Source: an uncultured Glaciecola sp. (lineage in GTDB: Bacteria; Pseudomonadota; Gammaproteobacteria; Enterobacterales; Alteromonadaceae). From it: 64,000 bases of DNA. The notes beneath the pieces were generated by a model, which had not been told where the DNA came from, made no database searches, and saw nothing but the letters and a program-made list of their open reading frames with translations. The stretch spans positions 1-64,000 of the forward strand of contig CAKZLI010000054.1 in the NCBI GenBank assembly GCA_937125395.1, in the 5' to 3' direction. Both the position numbers and the translations under genes were made by a program. Positions 25,780-35,777 of this stretch are shown one piece after another; position 1 is the first letter of the stretch; the number at the start of each line of letters is the position of its first letter.

Positions 25780-27876
25780 TTATTGGCCGACTGAACTGAC
25801 AATTTTAATTTGTTTGTCATCGGGAATTTCTTGATAAGACAACACATGCAGTCCCTGCACCGTATGCTTAAAGAATCGAGATAACACCGGTCTTAATAAC
25901 CCTGACGTCAATAATACTGAAGGTTCACCGGCAATTTCTTGCTGTTGACTCGCCTCATTTAGTGATTGTTGTAAGCGTTCAGCTAGGCCAGGTTCTATTC
26001 CTGCACCATCTTCACCACCGGCTTGTAATGACTGATGCAACATCTGTTCCAAATCTGGGGATAAGGTAATAACAGGGATTTCTTTGCCCCCATTATTGAT
26101 GTCTTGAATGATTAAACGTTTTAACGCAATACGCGTAGCAGATACCAAGACATCAGGGTCTTGGCTTTTAGGTCCGTATTCACGCAGGGTTTGCACTATG
26201 GTGCGCATATCCCTAATAGGCACTCCTTCGTAGAGTAAGGTCTGGAGTACTTTGACAATGATACTCAATGGTAAAATATCAGGGATCAATCCTTCGATGA
26301 GTTTTGGTGATTGTTGTTCTAACATCTCAAGTAACTGATTGACTTCTTCATGGCCGAGTAACTGATAGGCATGATTCGTTAACAGCTGACTGACGTGAGT
26401 TGCAATCACCGTTGGATTATCCACGACGGTATAGCCTAATGTTTGGGCATGCTCACGTTGATCCGGCTTAATCCACACAGCCTCTAAACCAAAGGCAGGA
26501 TCTTGAGTTGCCTCGCCATTTAATTGACCAAATACTTGTCCAGGGTTAATCGCCATCTCACAATCATGTTCAATATATGATTCCCCCATCGTGACGCCCA
26601 TCATCGAAATAGCATAATGATTTGGATGCAGATCCAAATTATCGCGGATATGAACAGGAGGAATCAAAAAACCCAATTCTTGAGATAGTTTTTTACGAAC
26701 TCCTTTAATTCGGGTTAACAGTTCACCATTTTGGGTTTTATCAACTAATGGGATTAATCGATACCCGACCTCAAGGCCTATCGTATCGACTTGTTGTACA
26801 TCATCCCAGCCAAGTTCTTTGGTATTTTGAGGTGAGGTGGTAGCCGGCATTAGCTCAAGTTCTTGTGCAGCTTGTGCGTGTTTTTTCTTTGCCCAATCAC
26901 GATAAAAGGCATAGCCGCCTACGCTGGCACTCAAACCCAAAAAGGCCAAATGAGGCATGCCAGGTACTACGCCCATGACAAACAAAATGGCAGCAGTCAC
27001 ATACAAAGCTTTTGAATCGGCGAGTTGTTGACGGATTTCAACGCCCATTTCTTGAACGTCATTTTCGCGTGTTACGATAATCGCGGTGGCGACGGACAAC
27101 AGTAATGACGGAATTTGTGCGACTAAGCCATCTCCTATCGTCAGTAAAGTGTATACTTCAACAGCATTGCCAAACGCCAAGTCATGCTGCATCATCCCAA
27201 TAAACAATCCACCAATAATGTTAATCAACATGATAAATAAGCCGGCAACGGCATCGCCTTTTACAAATTTTGACGCACCGTCCATCGAACCATAAAAATC
27301 CGCCTCAGCAGTCACTTCTTCACGACGTTGACGCGCGACGTCTTGATCAATGTAGCCTGCGTTAAGATCAGCATCAATCGCCATTTGTTTACCCGGCATC
27401 GCATCTAAAGTAAATCTTGCCGATACTTCCGAAATCCGACCCGCGCCTTCTGTCACAACTTTAAAATTAATGATCAATAAGATAATGAACACCACAATAC
27501 CGACCGCGTAATTACCCCCGATCACAACCTCACCAAAAGATTGAATGACTTTCCCGGCAGCATCTCCTCCTTCATGCCCATAAAGTAATACAACTCGGGT
27601 TGATGCGACGTTGAGTGCTAGACGCAAAACGGTAGCGATCAACAGTACAAAGGGGAAGATCCCAAAATCAATCGGACGTTGAGTAAACACCGAAACCAAG
27701 ATAATCACCAAAGACAGAGCAATATTAAAACTAAATAAGATATCCAATAGCATGGGTGGCATCGGTAAAATAACCATAGCCAAAATCGCCAATACGACAA
27801 TCGGCGCACCGAGTCCAGATAGCATATGTTTGATATTGTGACGATCTACACTTTGAAAATAATTAGCAATTTGCAT
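25780..27876 (-). CDS. flhA: flagellar export gate protein FlhA
   Basis: Large membrane subunit of the flagellar type III export gate, 698 residues (E. coli 692). About eight transmembrane helices lie in the first 330 residues, with the FHIPEP signature FRFTLDAMPGKQMAIDADLNAG in variant form (ARFTLDAMPGKQ). The cytoplasmic domain (about 360-698) includes RDNLDLHPNHYAISMMG. A near-consensus sigma-54 promoter lies 42 bases upstream. The gene leads the flhAFG-fliA-che operon. Confidence 0.97.
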   Translation of the reverse strand: MQIANYFQSVDRHNIKHMLSGLGAPIVVLAILAMVILPMPPMLLDILFSFNIALSLVIILVSVFTQRPIDFGIFPFVLLIATVLRLALNVASTRVVLLYGHEGGDAAGKVIQSFGEVVIGGNYAVGIVVFIILLIINFKVVTEGAGRISEVSARFTLDAMPGKQMAIDADLNAGYIDQDVARQRREEVTAEADFYGSMDGASKFVKGDAVAGLFIMLINIIGGLFIGMMQHDLAFGNAVEVYTLLTIGDGLVAQIPSLLLSVATAIIVTRENDVQEMGVEIRQQLADSKALYVTAAILFVMGVVPGMPHLAFLGLSASVGGYAFYRDWAKKKHAQAAQELELMPATTSPQNTKELGWDDVQQVDTIGLEVGYRLIPLVDKTQNGELLTRIKGVRKKLSQELGFLIPPVHIRDNLDLHPNHYAISMMGVTMGESYIEHDCEMAINPGQVFGQLNGEATQDPAFGLEAVWIKPDQREHAQTLGYTVVDNPTVIATHVSQLLTNHAYQLLGHEEVNQLLEMLEQQSPKLIEGLIPDILPLSIIVKVLQTLLYEGVPIRDMRTIVQTLREYGPKSQDPDVLVSATRIALKRLIIQDINNGGKEIPVITLSPDLEQMLHQSLQAGGEDGAGIEPGLAERLQQSLNEASQQQEIAGEPSVLLTSGLLRPVLSRFFKHTVQGLHVLSYQEIPDDKQIKIVSSVGQ

Positions 27877-27917
27877 TTACGATTCTTTGACGCTATTTGG
27901 AGAAGTTATCTGGTAAT

Positions 27918-27933
27918 TACAACTTGCGTGCCA
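27918..27933 (-). promoter_or_regulatory. sigma-54 promoter of the flhA operon (near consensus)
   Basis: The minus strand reads TGGCACGCAAGTTGTA: a perfect -24 element TGGCACG, four bases, then TTGT where TTGC is expected. It lies about 42 bases ahead of flhA. Polar-flagellate flhA is usually sigma-54 dependent, which supports it despite the single -12 mismatch. Confidence 0.7.
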
Positions 27934-27952
27934 ACTATTGCCAATGAGTGAG

Positions 27953-29077
27953 TTAGCGACGTAATTCGACAGGAATAGGAAGATCTTTAGGTAAGGCGTT
28001 AGGGCGCGCCCCTTTGCCTTGCTTATAGGCTTTGACTTGATACACATACGCCAGCACTTGGGCTACAGCCATAAACAGTTTTTGTGGAATTTCGCCATTA
28101 ATCTCTGTTGAATAATAAATAGCGCGAGCTAGCATTGGCGACGCAATTAGTGGCACACCGTGGGCACCGGCGACGGTTCGAATATGCATCGCAAGTTCAT
28201 CTATCCCTTTGGCTACCATCACCGGAGCTCGATTGCCGTCTTGATCATATTTAATGGCAATAGAATAGTGTGTTGGATTTGTTACAATGACATCTGCAGT
28301 GGGGACATCTTGCATCATGCGATTAGCAGCAGATTGATACTGTAGGCGTTTTATGCGCGCTTTTACCATAGGATCGCCATCTGAATTTTTACGTTCATCT
28401 TTGACTTCCTGTTTGGACATTTTTAACTCTTTGTTGTGTTTATAAATTTGGTACGGGACATCCATCAAGACAATGGGGATCATTGATAGAGTCAGTAGCA
28501 AAAATGCCCACTCCAACATATCTAACGCATGAAATATATTCATTGGAAACAATTCTTGGTCTAAATGCAGTGCTTCGTCTTTATAAATAATCAACGACAA
28601 ATACGCCATGCCACTGATCACCACAACCTTCGCAATAGATTTAATCAACTCCACCAGCGCATTGAGTCCAAACATGCGTTTGAATCCCGCAATGGGGCTG
28701 ATTTTGTTTGCTTTTGGCGCCGCTCCTTGCCATGAAAAATTATACCCACCAATAGCAATGCTGCCATATACTCCGCCAACTAATGCAACAACCATAAAAA
28801 GCAATACCGGCAGACTGACCGCATCCATCACCCACACCCATGCTTGAAACATTTGGGTTTCATCATACGTTTCTTGCCGCGACAAAGTAAAAGAACGTTG
28901 CATCACACGATAAAGTGCTTGAGCAATATAGTGCCCAAAAATTAAAAAACCAAACGCACTGGCCATTAACACTAATGCAGTCGATAGTTCGCGGGAGCGC
29001 GCGACCTGTCCTTTCTCAGCAGCGTCATCAATCTTTTTGGAGGTGGGGTCTTCGGTCTTATCATAGTCATCAGCCAT
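27953..29077 (-). CDS. flhB: flagellar export gate protein FlhB
   Basis: Export-gate subunit that switches substrate specificity from hook to filament. The 374-residue product has four transmembrane helices (about 30-210) and the autocleavage motif NPTH, with Asn at residue 267, followed by the C-terminal fragment. FliK encoded in the same operon should trigger the switch. It lies 42 bases after fliR and ends 76 bases before flhA. Confidence 0.97.
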   Translation of the reverse strand: MADDYDKTEDPTSKKIDDAAEKGQVARSRELSTALVLMASAFGFLIFGHYIAQALYRVMQRSFTLSRQETYDETQMFQAWVWVMDAVSLPVLLFMVVALVGGVYGSIAIGGYNFSWQGAAPKANKISPIAGFKRMFGLNALVELIKSIAKVVVISGMAYLSLIIYKDEALHLDQELFPMNIFHALDMLEWAFLLLTLSMIPIVLMDVPYQIYKHNKELKMSKQEVKDERKNSDGDPMVKARIKRLQYQSAANRMMQDVPTADVIVTNPTHYSIAIKYDQDGNRAPVMVAKGIDELAMHIRTVAGAHGVPLIASPMLARAIYYSTEINGEIPQKLFMAVAQVLAYVYQVKAYKQGKGARPNALPKDLPIPVELRR

Positions 29078-29119
29078 AATAGTGACTCACTATGCGCTGA
29101 TTGAAGATCCAAGGGTTGA

Positions 29120-29899
29120 TTATGGACATACCGCAACCAATTGACACATGAACGTTTGTGCACGATCCCATTGAATTGCAAAATGCGTGGTCAAATTCTC
29201 TAAGGTGACGAAGATAATAATGAGTCCCATAATTTGCGCAATTGAAAACCCAATGCTAAAAATATTGAGTTGAGGGGAAGCTTTCGTCATGACCCCGAAA
29301 GCCAAATTAACAATTAACAAGGAAACAATAGGTGCCAATGCAACGGTTATTGCAGAAACAAACATCCATGCTCCCCAATGCGCTATTGATTTATATTGTT
29401 CTGGCGTAAACCACGCCTCGCCAATTGGGAATGCGGTAAAGCTAGCAGTGATCATTTGGATCATGGCTAAATGCCCATCAATTGACCAAAATATTAATGT
29501 CGCTAAGATTAAATAAAACTGACCAACGGCAGGCACGGAGATCCCATTCACACGATCAACAATGGAGGCAAACCCCAGACCAGTTTGCATGGCAATGATT
29601 TGACCCGCTAAGACAAACGTATCCAATACCATCGCAGAAATAAACCCCAGTGCAATACCAATAATCAGTTGCTGAAACATGACCACGATTGCGCCAGCAG
29701 AAAATAAATCAGGCATATTCACAGCGGGCATAACCGGTAATATTGCTAAGGTTAAAAATAAAGCAAAAAGAGTTCTGACTGGCGTAGGTATGGTTCGAGC
29801 ACTGAGCCCAACCATAGAAATTAACATACCCGATATACGCAAAAAAGGTAACAAAAAGTCACTCAGTAATTGCATAATACTGCTGGATAATAAATCCAC
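29120..29899 (-). CDS. fliR: flagellar export protein FliR
   Basis: Membrane subunit of the export gate core (FliP5-FliQ4-FliR1). 259 residues, six predicted hydrophobic helices including FISAMVLDTFVLAGQIIAMQ and a C-terminal IIFVTLENLTTH segment. It overlaps the fliQ stop by one base. Confidence 0.95.
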   Translation of the reverse strand: MDLLSSSIMQLLSDFLLPFLRISGMLISMVGLSARTIPTPVRTLFALFLTLAILPVMPAVNMPDLFSAGAIVVMFQQLIIGIALGFISAMVLDTFVLAGQIIAMQTGLGFASIVDRVNGISVPAVGQFYLILATLIFWSIDGHLAMIQMITASFTAFPIGEAWFTPEQYKSIAHWGAWMFVSAITVALAPIVSLLIVNLAFGVMTKASPQLNIFSIGFSIAQIMGLIIIFVTLENLTTHFAIQWDRAQTFMCQLVAVCP

Positions 29900-30168
29900 T
29901 ACCCCACCAACTGCGGGATGCTATAGACCATATTCAGCGTATAATCCATGAATTTATTAACCAGCCAATTGCCGCCCCAACTCAGTGCTAACAAGGTAAT
30001 TAATAAGCGTGGTAAAAAACTCATCGTTTGCTCGTTAATACTCGTTGCTGCTTGGAATACCGCCACTAACAAACCGATTAATAAGCCAGGAATAATGATC
30101 GCAGAAACCAAAATAATCACCATTAACATAGCTTCACGTAATAACTCAACGAACACTTCTGGTGACAT
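29899..30168 (-). CDS. fliQ: flagellar export protein FliQ
   Basis: Small export gate subunit, 89 residues with two transmembrane helices (about 15-40 and 50-75). Starts MSPEVFVELLREAMLMVIIL, the family start. It lies between fliP and fliR in the universal order, nine bases after fliP. Confidence 0.96.
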   Translation of the reverse strand: MSPEVFVELLREAMLMVIILVSAIIIPGLLIGLLVAVFQAATSINEQTMSFLPRLLITLLALSWGGNWLVNKFMDYTLNMVYSIPQLVG

Positions 30169-30177
30169 ATAATTCTC

Positions 30178-30972
30178 CTAAGTGCCCATGCCAAAACTAG
30201 TGGCGAGCGTACCAAAAATAAGATTCCACCCGTCCACTAACACAAATAACATCAACTTAAATGGCAGCGAAACGATCATTGGCGATAACATCATCATCCC
30301 CATCGCCATCAAAATAGAAGCCACGACGAGGTCCAAAATCAAAAAGGGAATAAACAGCATAAATCCAATCTGAAAAGCCGTTTTTAATTCACTCGTCACG
30401 AATGCAGGGATCAACACCGTTAATGGCACATCGGATGGTTCATCAAATTGATCTTCATACCCACCAATCCTGACAAACGTGTCTAAATCTTTAATCCGAG
30501 TTTGCGACAACATAAACGCGCGCATGGGTATTTTGGCTGCATCAAATGCTTGCAACGATGTCATTTCTTCATTCAGATAAGGTTGTAACGCATTATTATT
30601 TACCTCTTCAAATACCGGCGCCATAATGAACATAGTCAAAAATAAACTCACCCCGATAATAATTTGGTTCGACGGTGATTGTTGTAAACCAATGGCTTGG
30701 CGTAAGATTGACATCACAATAATGATCCGTGTAAACGCAGTCATCATCATGATAAAAGCAGGAATAAGACTCAGCGCTGTCATGATAAACAGCGCTTGTA
30801 ATGTCATTGAATATTCTTGCGTACCATCAGCATTATTGGTCACCGTCACCGCAGATAAGCCCTGTTGTGCTGACACTTGCATACTGATGAACATCAGGCC
30901 AAGTAACATGCCACAACCCACCCACCAACGTGGGAACATCTGCGCACTGAACCTTAATAGAGTATGTCGCAT
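30178..30972 (-). CDS. fliP: flagellar export protein FliP
   Basis: Main pore-forming subunit of the export gate, 264 residues, with a cleavable-looking signal peptide (hydrophobic [15 protein letters not shown]), then helices including [21 protein letters not shown] and the conserved [14 protein letters not shown] at the end. Its start overlaps the fliO stop as TAATG. Confidence 0.97.
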   Translation of the reverse strand: MRHTLLRFSAQMFPRWWVGCGMLLGLMFISMQVSAQQGLSAVTVTNNADGTQEYSMTLQALFIMTALSLIPAFIMMMTAFTRIIIVMSILRQAIGLQQSPSNQIIIGVSLFLTMFIMAPVFEEVNNNALQPYLNEEMTSLQAFDAAKIPMRAFMLSQTRIKDLDTFVRIGGYEDQFDEPSDVPLTVLIPAFVTSELKTAFQIGFMLFIPFLILDLVVASILMAMGMMMLSPMIVSLPFKLMLFVLVDGWNLIFGTLATSFGMGT

Positions 30973-31460
30973 TATTTATGTTCCTTTGATGAATTCATTG
31001 CTTGAGCCATAACCTGAGTAAATTTTGACGCCATCGATGCATCAGGATCATGCACCTCTTTGCCAAACTCAGTATTAATTGGTAAAGATAAATGCGCGAG
31101 ATGATTAATATTGTGCGTTGTTACTCCCAACAAATGCTGTTCATCTCCGACTTGGACAACGATGACTCGTTCTTTAGTCCCTGCGACAAGGCTGGCGACA
31201 ATTTTTAACTCACCTCGTCCAGCTTGAGTGACATTAAATCGGCGCATGAGATATGCTAAGCCAAAAATAATGGCAATCACGAAGATTAAAGAGAAAAATA
31301 TTGACGCTATTTGCGTGATGCTCGTAAAGTCAGTGCTGTCTTGAGCATGCAAAAATGGAGAATATAAGCCAAGGGCATTTAACGCGAACAGGCTAAAGCC
31401 CTTGTTTATAAAGGATTGTTTACTTGAGTTTTTTAATTCTTTCGATTTGAGATATAACAT
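30972..31460 (-). CDS. fliO: flagellar protein FliO
   Basis: Assembly factor for the FliP ring, 162 residues. A hydrophobic N-terminus ending LHAQ looks like a signal peptide, and a transmembrane helix ([21 protein letters not shown], about 50-70) is followed by a conserved cytoplasmic domain with [25 protein letters not shown]. The predicted start lies 41 bases inside fliN and lacks a clear ribosome-binding site. Either translation is coupled by this overlap or a non-ATG start is used. Confidence 0.88.
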   Translation of the reverse strand: MLYLKSKELKNSSKQSFINKGFSLFALNALGLYSPFLHAQDSTDFTSITQIASIFFSLIFVIAIIFGLAYLMRRFNVTQAGRGELKIVASLVAGTKERVIVVQVGDEQHLLGVTTHNINHLAHLSLPINTEFGKEVHDPDASMASKFTQVMAQAMNSSKEHK

Positions 31461-31857
31461 CAGTTAACCGGATACCAAATTTATCGTTGACGACTACTAC
31501 TTCTCCATGAGCAATCAACGTGCCATTTACTAAAACATCTAATGACTCACCCGCAACTCGGTCTAATTCAACCACGGATCCTTGGTTTAACTGTAATAAA
31601 TTTCTGATGCTGATACTGGTTCTACCGACTTCCATCGATATTTTTACAGGGATATCTAATATCGTATCGAGTTTCCCCTTGTCATAGACCTCCCCGCCTA
31701 ATTCAGACAGTTCATCTAAGTCGGCTACTTGCACCGGATCAGCACTGTCCGCCATACTAGAGTCGGCTGTTTCAATATCGGATTGTGCCGCACTCGTTGC
31801 TTCAGCATCCGCTTGTTCCGCCATTGCCTCTGCCCAATCATCTGTATCTTCACTCAT
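31420..31857 (-). CDS. fliN: flagellar motor switch protein FliN
   Basis: C-ring switch protein with a surface-presentation (SpoA) domain in its C-terminal half: ILDIPVKISMEVGRTSISIRNLLQL and GTLIAHGEVVVVNDKFGIRL. The 145-residue product has an acidic, alanine-rich N-terminal extension of about 60 residues. It lies 31 bases after fliM and overlaps fliO by 41. Confidence 0.97.
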   Translation of the reverse strand: MSEDTDDWAEAMAEQADAEATSAAQSDIETADSSMADSADPVQVADLDELSELGGEVYDKGKLDTILDIPVKISMEVGRTSISIRNLLQLNQGSVVELDRVAGESLDVLVNGTLIAHGEVVVVNDKFGIRLTDVISQIERIKKLK

Positions 31858-31888
31858 AAATCACCTATTTCGTTAATTAGTCATCACA

Positions 31889-32944
31889 TTACATATCCGC
31901 TTCTAGGACACGCAGTTCTTTTTCATTATCAATTACTTTGCCACCACGGGTGAATAACTGTAATTCTGATTTGATTGATGTGGGTCGTGGGATTTTTTCA
32001 ACAACCTGCAGCGCCAAATGATCGCGTGAACGCCCAAGCTTTGCACGAAACGACGGTAAATCCTCAATTAGCACAGTGATATGTTCAGGCATATCAATCG
32101 GCAAAATATCCCCCGTTTGCATCTCCATTACATCGCGTAAGGTAACGTTTAAATCCAGCATATGGGTGGAAAGCTCGACATCCACATCCATCATTTCATC
32201 CCGTAACGCTTTGCTCCAACGAAAATCTGTATCTTCCTTGTCAGATTGCACACCCGCGTCTAACAGCTCTCGGATTGGCTCAAGCATGGCATAGGGCAAT
32301 GACACATGAAAATCCCCTCCTCCACCATCGAGCTCAATGTGAAAAGAACTGATCACCACGACTTCCGTGGGGCTAACAATATTTGCCATCGCCGGATTCA
32401 CTTCCGAATCCAAGTATTCAAATGTCACATCCATCACAGGTGACCAGGCCTCTTTGTAATCTTCAAAAATTATTTTGAGTAACATTTGAATGATACGACG
32501 CTCAGTCGGTGTAAATTCACGACCTTCAATCTTGGCATGATAACGGCCATCCCCACCAAAAAAATTATCAACCAAAATAAAGACTAAGCGAGCCTCCATT
32601 GTGATCAACCCGGTGCCTTTAAGTGGTCTGAAACGCACCATATTTAAACTCGTAGGGACAAATAATGTATGGATGTATTCACCGAATTTAATCATCTGAA
32701 TACCATTAATCGAGACCTCGGCAGAGCGGCGCATCATATTAAATAGACTGACCCGCATATGCCGGGCAAAGCGTTCATTAACAATTTCGAGCGTCGGCAT
32801 ACGCCCACGCACAATGCGATCTTGTGATGTAAAATCATATTCAATGGTTGCCTTTGAATTAATTTCTTCGACACTTTCTTCAGGCACATCATCGACACCA
32901 TGTAAGAGTGCATCTATTTCATCTTGTGACAGTAAATCACTCAC
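31889..32944 (-). CDS. fliM: flagellar motor switch protein FliM
   Basis: C-ring protein that receives CheY-P, 351 residues. The N-terminal CheY-docking peptide LSQDEIDALLHG (about 4-15) is intact, followed by the CheC-like middle domain (about 45-230) and a C-terminal SpoA domain. The same peptide type occurs twice in the linker of CheA in this window. It lies 13 bases after fliL in the fliK operon. Confidence 0.98.
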   Translation of the reverse strand: MSDLLSQDEIDALLHGVDDVPEESVEEINSKATIEYDFTSQDRIVRGRMPTLEIVNERFARHMRVSLFNMMRRSAEVSINGIQMIKFGEYIHTLFVPTSLNMVRFRPLKGTGLITMEARLVFILVDNFFGGDGRYHAKIEGREFTPTERRIIQMLLKIIFEDYKEAWSPVMDVTFEYLDSEVNPAMANIVSPTEVVVISSFHIELDGGGGDFHVSLPYAMLEPIRELLDAGVQSDKEDTDFRWSKALRDEMMDVDVELSTHMLDLNVTLRDVMEMQTGDILPIDMPEHITVLIEDLPSFRAKLGRSRDHLALQVVEKIPRPTSIKSELQLFTRGGKVIDNEKELRVLEADM

Positions 32945-32957
32945 TATTTATGCCTTT

Positions 32958-33485
32958 TTATTGCATCACAAAACCAGTGAAAAGGACTTTTTCAACAGTT
33001 TCGCTTCCGGTTATTTCTTTCAATGCACGTTTGACTTCACGTACCGCGGCTATTTTTAACGATTCTTTACCAGAAGCACTACTCAGCTCTGATGCATTGG
33101 TGGCGCTAAATACTTGTAACAACGTGCCTTCAATCAAGGGAATGTGAGTTCTTGCCATATTTTCATTGTCGATACCACGCACTAAGAGTTGCACTTTGAT
33201 TTGTACCAATCGCTCACGATCTTGTCCTGGAACATTGAACGTAAAAGGTCTGGGCATGCCCACATACATAGCATCTAACGAACTGGTATCGACTTTGTCT
33301 TCAACAACGACTTCATCTTGCATTGGTGCGTCTCCTTCGCTAACTGCGCTCTCATCGTCCGTAAATAAGAAAAAATAAGCACCACCGGCGCCCAATACCA
33401 CGATTAATATCGCAACAATAATAATAATAATCAGTTTGCCTTTACCGCTTTTGGGTATGTCGATATCTTCATCCGCCATTGCCAA
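32958..33485 (-). CDS. fliL: flagellar basal body protein FliL
   Basis: Stator-associated basal body protein, 175 residues: short basic N-terminus, one transmembrane helix (about 18-40, LIIIIIVAILIVVLGAGG), an acidic linker, then the periplasmic FliL domain with TFNVPGQDRERLVQIKVQLLV. It lies 22 bases after fliK and before fliM. Confidence 0.95.
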   Translation of the reverse strand: MAMADEDIDIPKSGKGKLIIIIIVAILIVVLGAGGAYFFLFTDDESAVSEGDAPMQDEVVVEDKVDTSSLDAMYVGMPRPFTFNVPGQDRERLVQIKVQLLVRGIDNENMARTHIPLIEGTLLQVFSATNASELSSASGKESLKIAAVREVKRALKEITGSETVEKVLFTGFVMQ

Positions 33486-33507
33486 TCCTTAGTATTTGGT
33501 TATGTTG

Positions 33508-35220
33508 TTAAGCGTAATAATCAATGCCACCGAGTGCACCATTTGTGATTATGGTTTCATTTGCAATATCGTTGCCAGTCTGTTCATTTAATCCTAAATC
33601 AGGCTGTTGTGTTGTCCCGCTATCGGTATGTTGCTGCGCATTAGCTGCTGGATCTTGTGCTGAATGACCTGAGTGTTCTTGGTTAACTGATGACTCTCCC
33701 AAGCTCAATCCTTGCTCCGCTAACATTTCTTTTAAACGAGAGCTAGCCTGGTCTAAGGCATCGCGGGCTTGTGTATTTTGCACGATCATATTGACGGTAG
33801 CTGTATCACCATTCATCGAAATTTTAACTTGCATTGCGCCTAATTCAGCAGGGTCGAGTCGCATTTCGGCGGTGAGCTGTTGATTGTTGTTCATCCAAAG
33901 TACTTTTTCGACTAACTGCTGCTGCCCTTCAGGCTTAAACATATTAACGGACTTATCGAATGCAGATTGAGCTGGGTTAGTGCTTTGTGATTGAGCTGCA
34001 AGCTTATTTTGTTCAAATTGCCCAATGGCTATTTCGTTATTTTGACGCACAGGCTCCATCGCCCCTAAATAAGTGTCAAGTGCTTGACCCGTCATTGAAC
34101 CTTGATGAGGAAATAGTCCTGCTAAGGTTTGTGTCACTGCACTTAAGATTGGCTCACTTTTGAGCATGCCTTCCGGTTTGAGTTGAACATCAAGCTTGGT
34201 AATACTTTGGTTGATCAAACTGGACAAATCGATACCTGGTTCATGTCCCTGACTAAGCTGAGCTTTGATTTCTGCAAGCCCGCCTTGCAAGTTACTGACA
34301 AACTGCATACTCGCTCCAAGAGTACGCTGTGAAGATTCTAATCGCTGCGTAATCTGCTGGCTGACTTGCTCAAGTTGTTTGGGGGATAATTGCAGTAAGG
34401 TGTTTAATCCATCGTCTTGCGACCATTCCACCAGCTTAGGTTGTATTTCCTGTTGAACTACTGCCTGATGAATACGGGTTGGTTCTGTCGTCATAGTATT
34501 AGGTACATGTAACTTTGTTGTATCTGCACTTGTAGGATAAGTTGCTATATTATTTTGCGTTGGTTTACTATTTTGCGTTGCGTCTGCTTCAATTGGTGAC
34601 TCCGTCAATTTGCTTGTTGCTATGTCCCGTGACGGCACAGATGATGGCTCAGATGATGACACAGACGACGGCACAGATGATGACTCAGGTGATGGCTCAG
34701 GTAGCGACTCAGAAAAATGCATAACCGAGTCTTGATTGATTGGCTCGCTTGGCGTCTTACTCACTTTTAATGACTGCTGGTTAATCGCAATATCTGAAAC
34801 ATCACTACGTTTAGCTAACGCCGGATGACTAGACTCTGTTGCAGACGATGGCTTAGCGTCTTCGACAGGCAATTTATCCTCAGTAACTAGGGACGTAAAT
34901 CGGCTGTCACCCATTACCTCATCGCTCAAATGCTGTACCTGAGCATCCGATTGTGCAATTAATTCATGCCAGTCGGTTTCCGCCGCCTCCGTTTTAGATT
35001 GCTGTTGCTCATTGGTTTCAACCGGCGCTGGTATATCTAAATTATGAGGAGCTGCATCATCACTGAGCGTATCTTGCTGAGTACTGGCTTGTGCAAACGA
35101 GGTTTTAAATTGAGCTGGATTTGCTACGGTATCCGGCGTTGCCGCGATGTCCTCTAGTGCCGTTACAGGCGATGCAGCCTTAGGGGCAAGTTGTGTCTTG
35201 GTAGAGGCAAAAAGTTGCAT
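33508..35220 (-). CDS. fliK: flagellar hook-length control protein FliK
   Basis: Molecular ruler that sets hook length and switches export specificity. The 570-residue product is large and low in complexity except for the conserved C-terminal Flg_hook domain (about 420-510) with LRLDPAELGAMQVKISMNGDTATV-type sequence. The N-terminal half is Ser/Pro/Glu rich and contains a perfect-period 12-bp tandem repeat (34628-34711) giving four-residue units. A sigma-54 promoter lies 92 bases upstream, so this gene leads the fliKLMNOPQR-flhB operon. Confidence 0.93.
   Translation of the reverse strand: MQLFASTKTQLAPKAASPVTALEDIAATPDTVANPAQFKTSFAQASTQQDTLSDDAAPHNLDIPAPVETNEQQQSKTEAAETDWHELIAQSDAQVQHLSDEVMGDSRFTSLVTEDKLPVEDAKPSSATESSHPALAKRSDVSDIAINQQSLKVSKTPSEPINQDSVMHFSESLPEPSPESSSVPSSVSSSEPSSVPSRDIATSKLTESPIEADATQNSKPTQNNIATYPTSADTTKLHVPNTMTTEPTRIHQAVVQQEIQPKLVEWSQDDGLNTLLQLSPKQLEQVSQQITQRLESSQRTLGASMQFVSNLQGGLAEIKAQLSQGHEPGIDLSSLINQSITKLDVQLKPEGMLKSEPILSAVTQTLAGLFPHQGSMTGQALDTYLGAMEPVRQNNEIAIGQFEQNKLAAQSQSTNPAQSAFDKSVNMFKPEGQQQLVEKVLWMNNNQQLTAEMRLDPAELGAMQVKISMNGDTATVNMIVQNTQARDALDQASSRLKEMLAEQGLSLGESSVNQEHSGHSAQDPAANAQQHTDSGTTQQPDLGLNEQTGNDIANETIITNGALGGIDYYA
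34628..34711. repeat. 12-bp minisatellite, seven units, inside fliK
   Basis: Seven contiguous 12-bp units on the plus strand are variants of GATGATGGCTCA (for example GACGACGGCACA and GGTGATGGCTCA). On the coding strand they give a four-residue periodic Ser/Pro/Glu/Val tract. The period is a multiple of three, so copy-number change keeps the frame. Confidence 0.85.
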
Positions 35221-35311
35221 GTAGTCAATCCTTAAATATTTGCTTTTATAGTGACAACCCTAATATCAACAAGGCTTAGCACTTATTATACATAGCGCTA
35301 TTTAAGGTATT

Positions 35312-35327
35312 TGCAAAAGCTACGCCA
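35312..35327 (-). promoter_or_regulatory. sigma-54 promoter of the fliK operon
   Basis: The minus strand reads TGGCGTAGCTTTTGCA: GG and GC exactly ten bases apart, with TTGCA at -12. It lies 92 bases ahead of fliK and starts just past the fliJ stop, so it divides fliEFGHIJ from fliK-flhB. Confidence 0.88.
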
Positions 35328-35330
35328 AGT

Positions 35331-35777
35331 TTAAAAAGGTGGCTTTTTGGCTAAAAATCGTTGGAGCGCAAAATCATCATGCACCGCTTGCTCTTTGCGA
35401 AGTCGTTGAGTGTGAAGAGTGTCTTGTTTACGTTGTATGAGTTGTTCGATAGCGCTGCGTTTTTGTTGCATTTGTTGCCACATGCCATGACGTTGAGTCA
35501 GCACTGAGCGTGCTTGTGTGATTTGTTCGGTTTGTTGCTGGCAAGCTTTATCCAACTGCCCGACAAACGATTGAGATTGACGGTATTGACCTGAACGTAT
35601 GCCTAACGATGCGTCCGTTAATATGCCCTGAATATATTGTTGGCGATACTGATCTAACTGTTCAAGTTTGCTTTGTTGTTGCGCTAGATGTGCTTGAGCC
35701 TGCTGAAAATCTAATAATGCCTGCGCTTCCTTCCGTTCTTCCAACTCCAATACTAATACCAGCTGAGAAAGTGCCAT
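35331..35777 (-). CDS. fliJ: flagellar export chaperone/stalk protein FliJ
   Basis: Coiled-coil stalk protein that links the FliI ATPase ring to FlhA. 148 residues, almost entirely helical with heptad-like Gln/Leu/Arg pattern (QAHLAQQQSKLEQLDQYRQQ). It starts directly after the fliI stop (adjacent codons), and its length matches the family (147 in E. coli). Confidence 0.93.
   Translation of the reverse strand: MALSQLVLVLELEERKEAQALLDFQQAQAHLAQQQSKLEQLDQYRQQYIQGILTDASLGIRSGQYRQSQSFVGQLDKACQQQTEQITQARSVLTQRHGMWQQMQQKRSAIEQLIQRKQDTLHTQRLRKEQAVHDDFALQRFLAKKPPF

Noticed and set aside
31420..31460. Sequencing error causing the fliN/fliO overlap
   Set aside because: Both frames are intact on each side with family-typical ends; a 41-base overlap is compatible with translational coupling, so no error is inferred.
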